From an uncultured Collinsella sp. (GTDB lineage: Bacteria; Actinomycetota; Coriobacteriia; Coriobacteriales; Coriobacteriaceae), in contig CAKTWK010000025.1 in the NCBI GenBank assembly GCA_934630735.1, positions 1 through 29,662 of the forward strand: a stretch of DNA of 29,662 nt, given 5' to 3'. The stretch's first letter is position 1. Each line of letters begins with the position of its first letter. Position numbers and translations under genes: made by a program. This document shows positions 23,209 through 29,662 of the stretch, in pieces. The notes under the pieces were generated by a model that had not been told where the DNA came from, did no database searches, and saw nothing but the letters and a program-made list of their open reading frames with translations.

Positions 23209-24489
23209 TTATTTCGCGGTAGTCTTATTGAGGAGACCGGAAACTAAAGCAAATGTCGCAATCAGAAGGTTGCAGATGATACAGAAGACGAATACTCCTT
23301 GGAAAGACCCCGCCATACCGTAAACCTTCATCATGACTGGCATTCCGAAAGCTCCGACAACATAGCCCGCTGAGCAAATAATCGAATAGATCCTTCCAAA
23401 ATCGCGTGATCCGAAGAGCGAGAGGAGAATCATCGGCATTGCAGTTCCAACGATGGCGAACATGACGTCGTTTACGCCGGCCGCGATGATGGAAACGGTC
23501 TCGTTGCTTCCGCCAAAGATGAGAAGCAGGAATGAAAGAATGCTGACTCCCGTCCATGCGACCGTTGCTTTAATAGCACCGAGCTTGTCGCATGTTTTAC
23601 CTACGAAGGGATTTAGGAAAATATCGGAGAGCGAAGCCGCCGAAACCATTAGGCTTCCCACGATGGGATTGAAGCCGACCTCGCTTGCATAGGTCGGGAA
23701 CAGCTGGTTCATGCAGCAGGTGAGTTGCGCCACGCAGAGCAGAAGGGCGCAGAGAATAAAAGACGGCGTTTTCGCGGCATCGCGGAGCGCCATGCCCGAA
23801 GGGACATCTTCCTGTTCATCGGCGCTGTAGCTCTCATGGGTTTCGGAGGTGGTCTCTCCGTACGGAAGCATATTGCGATCAGAGGGCTTAAGGCGAATGA
23901 TAAATGCGCTTGTGGGCAATATCATGGCTGCAGAAACGGCCGCAAGTACGATGTAACCCGTACGCCAGCCTTGCTGCTCGATGACCAGTGTAATGACAGG
24001 ACTCAATAGCAGCGTGCAGAGAGAATTAACGCCCCACGCAAGGCCGATGGCAAGACCAGACGATTTACTGAACCATTGGTCAATGACATCGGACATGCAG
24101 ACACCCGTTGTGAACGAAAAGCAGATGCCGATCACTGCGGCGGAGACGATGAACATCCAGACCTCGGTGTAGAACGCCATTGCGGCGCCGGCGGCAATAA
24201 GGACGAGTTCAACGCAAATATGCCATGGTTTGCCGATTACTTTTGGAATGAAACGACTCAAAAGTGGAAGCCCAAGCGCAAGGCCAAGAAGAATCGCGGT
24301 GAAATAGAAAGAGAAAGAAGTGTAGTCAAAACCCAGGTCTTCACATACAGGAGCGATGAATGAGCCGGCAATGATGCTGTAGGTGCCGGTTGTTCCCGCA
24401 GACATTAAACCGAGCGCAATAACGACACTCCAAGCAAATGCGCCGCTCTCACGGGGGCGGTCCTTTTCGGCTGGTGCGATGAGAGTCAT
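23209..24489 (-). CDS. Second MFS transporter, paralogue of the operon-encoded one
   Basis: A 426-residue twelve-helix MFS protein, clearly homologous along its whole length to the product of 18498-19763: both share VIALGLMSAGTTG, SFIAPVCED/SFVAPVCEE, YTEVWMF, TTGVxMSDVIDQWF and QLTCCMNQLFPTYAxEVGF. The ATG at 24489 has GGAG six bases upstream; the frame runs further up through the promoter and is not used. It has its own good promoter overlapped by a TetR-type site, and converges with the tetR-like gene. It may import agmatine while the paralogue exports putrescine, or the two may serve different amines; the sequence does not decide. Confidence 0.88.
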   Translation of the reverse strand: MTLIAPAEKDRPRESGAFAWSVVIALGLMSAGTTGTYSIIAGSFIAPVCEDLGFDYTSFSFYFTAILLGLALGLPLLSRFIPKVIGKPWHICVELVLIAAGAAMAFYTEVWMFIVSAAVIGICFSFTTGVCMSDVIDQWFSKSSGLAIGLAWGVNSLCTLLLSPVITLVIEQQGWRTGYIVLAAVSAAMILPTSAFIIRLKPSDRNMLPYGETTSETHESYSADEQEDVPSGMALRDAAKTPSFILCALLLCVAQLTCCMNQLFPTYASEVGFNPIVGSLMVSAASLSDIFLNPFVGKTCDKLGAIKATVAWTGVSILSFLLLIFGGSNETVSIIAAGVNDVMFAIVGTAMPMILLSLFGSRDFGRIYSIICSAGYVVGAFGMPVMMKVYGMAGSFQGVFVFCIICNLLIATFALVSGLLNKTTAK

Positions 24490-24523
24490 GGTTACTCCGT
24501 TTCTATCGGCAATGCAACCTATA

Positions 24524-24564
24524 TGCCTACCGATAGGTATATAAAGATGGAGATTCTTCGTCAA
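24524..24564 (-). promoter_or_regulatory. Promoter of second MFS gene with overlapping TetR-type operator
   Basis: Minus-strand TTGACG (24559-24564) and TATACC (24536-24541) are spaced by 17 bases, a near-consensus promoter. The operator-like TACCTATCGGTAGGCA (24524-24539) overlaps the -10 and start point. It resembles the TACCTACCG...CGGTAGGTA palindrome upstream of the agmatine operon, with a shorter centre. Confidence 0.7.
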
Positions 24565-24617
24565 GTGTTAAGCGGGGAGCGGGGGCCCTTAACGTGCCGA
24601 ACGGTAATTGGGTCCCC

Positions 24618-24650
24618 AATTTGACAAAGGGACTGTCCCTTTGTCACATT
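24618..24650. repeat. TGTGACAAAGGGA-type hairpin repeat, copy 2
   Basis: Arms 24618-24632 and 24636-24650 around CTG match over 14 of 15 bases (TTTGACA against TGTGACA). It overlaps the last two bases of the stop codon of the ABC transporter gene and may act as its terminator. Confidence 0.85.
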
Positions 24651-27600
24651 ATTCGGAGCGTAGGGCTTCCACGGGGTCTTTCTTGGATGCGCTACGGGCC
24701 GGCAGCAGGCCGGCGACAACCGTCAGCAGCACCGAAATCGCGATGAGCACCAGCGCATCCTGCACGGGCAGGCTCATCAGGTTGGGGACCTGTTTGGCCG
24801 CAAGCGCCCAGGCATTGACCGGAAAGCTCACGGCCACCACGACGACAATAGCAAAGACGCCGGCAATGAGGCCCTCGATAAAGGTCTCGGCATTGAATAC
24901 GTTGGCCACGTTGCGCTTCGACGCGCCGATCGCGCGCAGGATGCCAATCTCCTTTTTACGCTCCAGCACGCTGATATACGTGATGATGCCGATCATGATG
25001 GAGCTCACCACCAAGCTGATGCTCACAAATGCGATGAGCACCAAGCTGATGGTGTTCACGATGTCGGTTACCGAGCCCATGATGATACCCATGTAGTCGG
25101 TGTACGAGATTGCCTGTTCATCGTGGCCAGCGGTTTTGACCTGCTTGTTGTACGCGTCGATGTGATCGAGCACGCGCTCCTTGGCCTCAAAGTCGCGCGG
25201 GAAAATCTTGACCGAGATGGGGTCTGCCTCGTCCGCATAACCCAACGTGGTCAGATTGTTGTCGTAGGTGAGCTTCGACGCCTTGGCATAGCTCATCATG
25301 AGCGAACTCAGATCCTCGGCGTCCATGTTGAAATGGATGGCGCGAGCAAAGGCGCTCGCGTCCACGCGCATGGCGCTCGCCAGGTTAGCAAAACTCGAAG
25401 ACATCTGCGTCGCCATCTGGTCCATAAGCCCTGCCGCGCCTGTTTTGAGCTGGGACGATACGGTCGTCGCAATCTGCTCGCTGATCGCCTTCATGACCTG
25501 ATCCATAGCCTGCTGCAGATACGGAGCCAGCTGCTTTTGCACATAGTCGGTCATCGCCTGCTGCAGGCGCTCGGCCAGGGCATCGCCGCCGAGCGCCTTG
25601 AGCTGGGCCAGGATTTGCTGAGCTGCCGTATCACTCTCAAGATACGTCGAGAACGCGGCGGTAAGCTTTGACGTGTCCTTAAGATCATCGGGTGTCAGCG
25701 CCTTAAACTGATCAGACCGCAAAAAGCCCTCAAACAGCTGGTTGGCTAGTGTTCCCACCTGCTTCATTTGCTCGGGTGTGAGTTCCAGACCGTCAAAGAT
25801 GCCCGAGAAATCTGGGGCCGGTGCTTTTGCCATGATGTCGCTGAAGTCGATATCCTTACCTACGCCCGAAAGGTCAATGTCCAGCCCGGACAAGTCAAGA
25901 CCCGACAGGTCCATACCGCCGACAACACCCGAGAGCGCGGAGGTATCGAACGAGAACGCGCTCTTGAGCGCCGCCTCATCCACACTGAACATGCTGCCCA
26001 GATCCACTCCTTGTTTGGCCTCGCCTTGCAGCTCATCGAAAGACTTGCCCGTAAAGACATCCGTCTCGGGGTGGGCGAGCTGCTCCTGCACAATCTGCGA
26101 ATCGGCGGCGCGCTCCATAAGCTGGCAAGTCAGCGCATGCGTATAGGCAATGCCTGGGGACAACGCGCTCGCATTGGCCGTCTCGTTAGGTCGCACCACG
26201 CCCACAATGCGCACGTCAATACCGTCGGCAACCTTGGCCGTCATAAAGTCGACGTCGCCAGACATGTCAGTCCACATGCCGGTCTCTTCGTTTTTGCGAT
26301 AGGCATCGGCCGGCGACAGCACCTTGAACGTCGTGGACAGCGCATCGTCGTAGGTAAAGTCGGTGCCGGTCTCGGACGTTTCGACCTTGCCGTCGGCCGC
26401 CATGGCGCTGTTAACCAGGTCGTTGAGCTCATCGATATCCAGCGCACCGATGCTGTAGAGCGTATAGTCGCCCACCGTACCGCGACTCGAAAGCACCATC
26501 ACGGCTTCGTTGGCAGACGTGGGCCAATGACCGGCGACGACATCGTACTGGCTGTCGAGCAGGCTCTGGTCGTCAATCATCTCGTTAAAGACCGAGGTTC
26601 CCATGGATTCCATGCTCACCGTTGCCGCTGAGCTCGCGCCTCCGCTCATGGCCTCGGTCATGGCGTTGGGCACCAGCCGGACAGGCTTCTCATCGCCCTT
26701 GCCGGCACGATAGACAACCGGCGATACACCGTAGCCGTACTGAATGGCATTGACCTCTTTATCGATGCCGTCGCCACCGGCATCGAGCCATGCCTTAAAG
26801 CTCGTCATGTCGTTGGACTTAACGCTCGCAAACATGTCCTTTACGGCCGTGACCACGGGAATCTTATCGGTTCCCTGAGCCTTGCCGTCGGTGCCGTCGT
26901 CGGACGAACCCTCGTTCTTGGACGTATCGTCATCCGTGGCCCCCTGTCCGCCCATCATGGACGACAGGTCGTAATCCTGCTTGGAGATGGTGAGCGGGTA
27001 GCTCGAGAGCGTATCCTCCTCGACCTTTTTGATGTAGCCGTTTACGCCGTTGGACAGCGCCAGAATCGCCGCGATACCGATAATGCCAATCGAGCCCGCA
27101 AAGGCCGTCATGGCCGTACGTCCCTTCTTGGTCATAAGGTTTCGGGCAGAAAGTCCCAGCGCCGTCACAAAGCCCATCGAGGTTTTGCGCGTAGGCTTAG
27201 CCTCGCGACGCGCAGCATTAGCAGCATCGAAGGGGTCGGAATCGTCGGTGATCTTGCCGTCCGCCAGGTTGACGATGCGTGTGGCGTACTGGTACGCCAA
27301 CTCGGGATTGTGCGTGACCATGATGACCAGGCGGTCGCGCGCCACGTCTTTGAGCAAATCCATGACCTGCACGGATGTCGTTGAGTCCAAGGCGCCGGTC
27401 GGCTCGTCGGCCAGCACAATCTCGGGATCGTTGATTAGGGCGCGGGCGATGGCCACGCGCTGCATCTGCCCGCCCGATAGCTGGCTCGGGCGTTTGTTAA
27501 CGTGCTCGCCCAGGCCGACTTTCTCCAACGCCTCGCGCGCACGCTGGCGGCGCTCGGCATGGCCCACACCCGTGAGCGTAAGCGCCAGCTCCACGTTTTC

Positions 27601-27903
27601 CAAAATGGTCTGATGCGGAATGAGGTTATAGCTCTGGAACACAAAGCCGATGCGGTTATTGCGATAGGCATCCCAATCGCGATCGTGAAAATCCTTGGTC
27701 GAAATACCGTCGATCAGCAGGTCGCCGGAATCGAAATGATCGAGCCCGCCGATAACGTTGAGCATCGTAGTTTTGCCCGAGCCCGAGGGACCCAGAATGG
27801 CCACGAACTCGTTATCGCGAAAAGACAGGCTTACGTTATCGAGCGCCACCTGCGTAAACGACTGCGTAGTGTACCTTTTGCAAATTCCTTTGAGCTCCAG
27901 CAT
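24649..27903 (-). CDS. Fused ABC transporter ATPase/FtsX-type permease with very large extracellular domain
   Basis: A 1084-residue protein. Residues 1-230 are a MacB/LolD-type ATPase: Walker A GPSGSGKTT, Q-loop FVFQSYN, signature LSGGQMQRVAIARAL, Walker B IVLADEPTGALD. A membrane helix follows at about 275 (FAGSIGIIGIAAILALSNGV), then some 640 extracellular residues, then three C-terminal helices with the FtsX mark VLERKKEIGILRAIGASKRNV and end motif LLPARSASKKDPVEALRSE. The extracellular part includes short repeats (DLSGLDLSGLDIDLSG) and long helical stretches. Such mechanotransmission proteins export peptides or drive envelope processes. The ATG at 27903 is preferred, with GGGAGAGG upstream; an in-frame GTG nine codons earlier covers that site. 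Confidence 0.9.
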   Translation of the reverse strand: MLELKGICKRYTTQSFTQVALDNVSLSFRDNEFVAILGPSGSGKTTMLNVIGGLDHFDSGDLLIDGISTKDFHDRDWDAYRNNRIGFVFQSYNLIPHQTILENVELALTLTGVGHAERRQRAREALEKVGLGEHVNKRPSQLSGGQMQRVAIARALINDPEIVLADEPTGALDSTTSVQVMDLLKDVARDRLVIMVTHNPELAYQYATRIVNLADGKITDDSDPFDAANAARREAKPTRKTSMGFVTALGLSARNLMTKKGRTAMTAFAGSIGIIGIAAILALSNGVNGYIKKVEEDTLSSYPLTISKQDYDLSSMMGGQGATDDDTSKNEGSSDDGTDGKAQGTDKIPVVTAVKDMFASVKSNDMTSFKAWLDAGGDGIDKEVNAIQYGYGVSPVVYRAGKGDEKPVRLVPNAMTEAMSGGASSAATVSMESMGTSVFNEMIDDQSLLDSQYDVVAGHWPTSANEAVMVLSSRGTVGDYTLYSIGALDIDELNDLVNSAMAADGKVETSETGTDFTYDDALSTTFKVLSPADAYRKNEETGMWTDMSGDVDFMTAKVADGIDVRIVGVVRPNETANASALSPGIAYTHALTCQLMERAADSQIVQEQLAHPETDVFTGKSFDELQGEAKQGVDLGSMFSVDEAALKSAFSFDTSALSGVVGGMDLSGLDLSGLDIDLSGVGKDIDFSDIMAKAPAPDFSGIFDGLELTPEQMKQVGTLANQLFEGFLRSDQFKALTPDDLKDTSKLTAAFSTYLESDTAAQQILAQLKALGGDALAERLQQAMTDYVQKQLAPYLQQAMDQVMKAISEQIATTVSSQLKTGAAGLMDQMATQMSSSFANLASAMRVDASAFARAIHFNMDAEDLSSLMMSYAKASKLTYDNNLTTLGYADEADPISVKIFPRDFEAKERVLDHIDAYNKQVKTAGHDEQAISYTDYMGIIMGSVTDIVNTISLVLIAFVSISLVVSSIMIGIITYISVLERKKEIGILRAIGASKRNVANVFNAETFIEGLIAGVFAIVVVVAVSFPVNAWALAAKQVPNLMSLPVQDALVLIAISVLLTVVAGLLPARSASKKDPVEALRSE

Positions 27904-28036
27904 GGACGGCAACCTCTCCCGCGCAGGCACCCTGCCCGCTCTCCCCCGCCGTTCGTATTCGACGCGTTTGTCCTACTCTATCCCCATTTTTTGCCGGAGC
28001 CAGTGAGAAATGTAACGAACCGCCCCAAATAACGAA

Positions 28037-28068
28037 CGGGACGGCACGCCACGTGGCGCACCATCCCG
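28037..28068 (-). terminator. Terminator downstream of the TlpA-like gene
   Basis: On the minus strand CGGGATGGTGCGCCAC folds on GTGGCGTGCCGTCCCG with Watson-Crick and G-U pairs along nearly the whole length, followed by TTCGTTATTT. It ends the TlpA-like/NapH-like transcript before the ABC gene. Confidence 0.6.
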
Positions 28069-28083
28069 CACATAACATCGACG

Positions 28084-28114
28084 ATGTGACAAAGGGACTG
28101 TCCCTTTGTCACAT
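28084..28114. repeat. TGTGACAAAGGGA-type hairpin repeat, copy 3
   Basis: A perfect 14-bp inverted repeat (28084-28097 and 28101-28114, arm ATGTGACAAAGGGA) around CTG, seven bases past the stop of the TlpA-like gene. Confidence 0.9.
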
Positions 28115-28120
28115 TCGGAC

Positions 28121-29083
28121 TTACTGCTCGCTCTTAGCAAGCGCCTGATCGATCAGCTTGTTGAGCGCCTCTCGCTGCTCGGCGGAGTTGATGCCGCCCA
28201 TGATTGGCTCTCCCACGATGTTGCCGTTCTGGTCGATCACGTAGGTGGTCGGGAACGAGTACAAGTTGGAGGTGAACTTGCCGGCCTCGCTATCCGACTT
28301 GAACCAGATGTTCTTGTACGTCACGCCCTTCTTGGAAAGTACGTCCTTGGCGTCTGCCACCTCGTCTTTGTTGCCATCGAGCGTAAAGGAATTGACGCCC
28401 ACGACCTGGCCGCCCTTCTCGGCAAGCTCCTTGTTGAGCTTCTCCAGATCGCCCAGCTCTCCCACGCACGGCTTGCAGGTGGTAAACCAGAAGTTCATGA
28501 CGGTGACCTTGTTCTTGGAGAACAGCTCGTCGCTGTTTACATCGTTGCCGTCCAAGTCCTTGCCCTTAAAGCTGGGGAACTTCGTCTCCCCGCTCTCGCC
28601 GTTGGTCATGCCTGCGGTCGAGGCATCGACGCTCTCCCCCTCGCCGGGCGTGCTGCCGCATCCGGGAAACTCCTTCTCCAGCGCCATGAGCTTATCCTCG
28701 ATCTCCTTGACCTGCTGTGCGCCGGCCTTAAGCGTCTTGAGCTCGTCAGCCGTAAACTGATCCTTGGCGCCCTCGATGGTATCAAGCAAAAAGTCGCCGT
28801 AATTGCTACCGTCCTCAATCATTGCCGAGTCTTTATTTGCCGCATTGAATACCTTTTCCCACAGGGCGTTATCGCTCGCAAAGATCTCGTTTTCCTTTTG
28901 CAGCAGCTGCTGGTACAGCTCGGCCGCCTCCTCGGCGCTCGACGGCTTTTGTGCCACAAGCTCGGCAATCTGCGCATCGCCGCTCGTGGCATCCTTCGCG
29001 TCGCCCTTGGGGGCAGAGCACGCCGCGAGAGTCAGCGCCAGCACGGGCAGCATCAACAGGGCCGCAATTTTCGACAGTTTCAT
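28121..29083 (-). CDS. TlpA/ResA-like thiol-disulfide lipoprotein with helical N-terminal domain
   Basis: A 320-residue exported lipoprotein with lipobox LAAC (Cys22). Residues about 35-140 form a charged helical region; a low-complexity Gly/Ser linker leads to a thioredoxin-fold domain (about 168-320) of the TlpA/AhpC-TSA type with the redox pair Cys203-Lys-Pro-Cys206 in NFWFTTCKPCVGEL and a cis-proline loop SFPTTYVID. The usual first Trp of WCxPC is Thr here. It probably reduces or isomerises disulfides outside the membrane. An extra cysteine pair-like FPGCG at 142 is noted. It lies 33 bases after a NapH-like iron-sulphur protein gene, which could feed it electrons. Confidence 0.9.
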   Translation of the reverse strand: MKLSKIAALLMLPVLALTLAACSAPKGDAKDATSGDAQIAELVAQKPSSAEEAAELYQQLLQKENEIFASDNALWEKVFNAANKDSAMIEDGSNYGDFLLDTIEGAKDQFTADELKTLKAGAQQVKEIEDKLMALEKEFPGCGSTPGEGESVDASTAGMTNGESGETKFPSFKGKDLDGNDVNSDELFSKNKVTVMNFWFTTCKPCVGELGDLEKLNKELAEKGGQVVGVNSFTLDGNKDEVADAKDVLSKKGVTYKNIWFKSDSEAGKFTSNLYSFPTTYVIDQNGNIVGEPIMGGINSAEQREALNKLIDQALAKSEQ

Positions 29084-29116
29084 GGTTCCTCCGTTGTATC
29101 GAAGCTTAATAGGTAC

Positions 29117-29662
29117 CTATTTGTTTTCGCAGTCCTGCGCGGACTGCGCGGTCTTGTCGCCCGTCACGCCCAGCCCGTAGCGAAAGCTAATGGCATCGAC
29201 GGGGCACGCACCCACGCATTTGCCGCAACGAATGCACTCGGCATGGTCGGGCGTACGCGTAACGTCCACGTCCATCAGACACACCTTGGCGCACTTGCCG
29301 CACGAAACGCATTTGCACTGGTCAACCTGAATCCCCAACAACGACACCTTGTTCATGAGCGCATAAAACGCACCGAGGGGGCAGATCCATTTGCAGAAGG
29401 GGCGGTAGAACAACACGCTCAGCACCGCAACCGCAATGAGAATCGCGAGCTTCCAGGTAAAGAGCTTTCCCAGCGCGGAGCGGATTCCCGTATTCATGAT
29501 GGACAGCGGAATCGCACCCTCGAGCACGCCCTGTGGGCAGATGTACTTGCAAAAGAACGGGTCGCCCATGCCCACATCGTTGACCACCAAGACAGGCAGC
29601 AGCACCACGGCAAACAGCAGCACGGCATACTTGATGTACGTGAGCGGCTTGAGCTTTTTCGT
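29117..29662 (-). CDS. NapH-like membrane 4Fe-4S ferredoxin (5' end cut by window edge)
   Basis: The frame is open to the window edge, so the N-terminus is missing; 181 residues are seen. It has membrane segments (YIKYAVLLFAVVLLPVLVV, WKLAILIAVAVLSVLFY), the cytosolic CKYICPQG and CKWICPLGA motifs typical of NapH/CcoG-like proteins, and a C-terminal double 4Fe-4S domain (CKCVSCGKCAKVC, CIRCGKCVGACP). Such proteins pass electrons from the quinone pool or cytosolic donors across the membrane. With the TlpA-like lipoprotein next to it, it may drive extracellular thiol reduction. Confidence 0.88.
   Translation of the reverse strand, partial: TKKLKPLTYIKYAVLLFAVVLLPVLVVNDVGMGDPFFCKYICPQGVLEGAIPLSIMNTGIRSALGKLFTWKLAILIAVAVLSVLFYRPFCKWICPLGAFYALMNKVSLLGIQVDQCKCVSCGKCAKVCLMDVDVTRTPDHAECIRCGKCVGACPVDAISFRYGLGVTGDKTAQSAQDCENK

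Overview
The window looks like a chromosomal segment of a Gram-positive, anaerobic, moderately high-GC gut actinobacterium of the Coriobacteriia, most likely a Collinsella-type organism. This is inferred from base composition, lipoprotein and signal styles, an agmatine deiminase cluster, an ACGX-type radical SAM locus, and dispersed hairpin repeats of the TGTGACAAAGGGA and GGGGACGTTCTTAA types, which I associate with Collinsella from memory. No species claim can be proved without a database search.

Layout. 1-6160 is a signalling region: a BvgS-like hybrid histidine kinase (cut by the window edge) with a NimA-like flavoprotein gene behind it. These converge on a second hybrid kinase translationally coupled to its own solute-binding lipoprotein. 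6160-9490 is housekeeping and stress: a MalY/PatB-type PLP enzyme, the tRNA methyltransferase TrmO, an XRE/zinc-ribbon/TipAS fusion regulator and a glutaredoxin. 9487-11689 is a small accessory cassette between two identical 32-bp direct repeats. It holds a gene of unknown function behind a LexA-type box plus extended -10 promoter and a structured leader, then a toxin-antitoxin-like pair. 11752-13701 is an ACGX-type radical SAM peptide system: a Cys-Gly-rich repeat precursor, a flavin/ferredoxin fusion and a SPASM radical SAM enzyme, with a divergent HxlR regulator at 13900. 14374-15985 is a zinc-macrodomain/class M sirtuin pair for reversible ADP-ribosylation. 16061-18406 has a tRNA-dihydrouridine synthase, a decayed glutaredoxin fragment and an unknown membrane protein.

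18498-24489 is an agmatine-use regulon: agmatine deiminase, a divergent carbamoyltransferase (HELP in place of HCLP) and an MFS transporter in one operon. A divergent TetR regulator and a second paralogous MFS transporter gene follow. Matching palindromic operators lie at both promoters, so TetR probably controls both units. No carbamate kinase is in the window. 24649-29662 holds a fused ABC ATPase/FtsX permease with a very large extracellular domain, a TlpA-like thioredoxin lipoprotein and the end of a NapH-like membrane ferredoxin.

The most notable things are the ACGX peptide system with its regulator, the repeat-flanked and apparently SOS-regulated cassette, the unusual carbamoyltransferase active site, the reduced sirtuin/macrodomain module and the shared TetR operators. 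No tRNA, rRNA, CRISPR array, transposase or integrase was seen, and no gene-free stretch exceeds about 260 bases.
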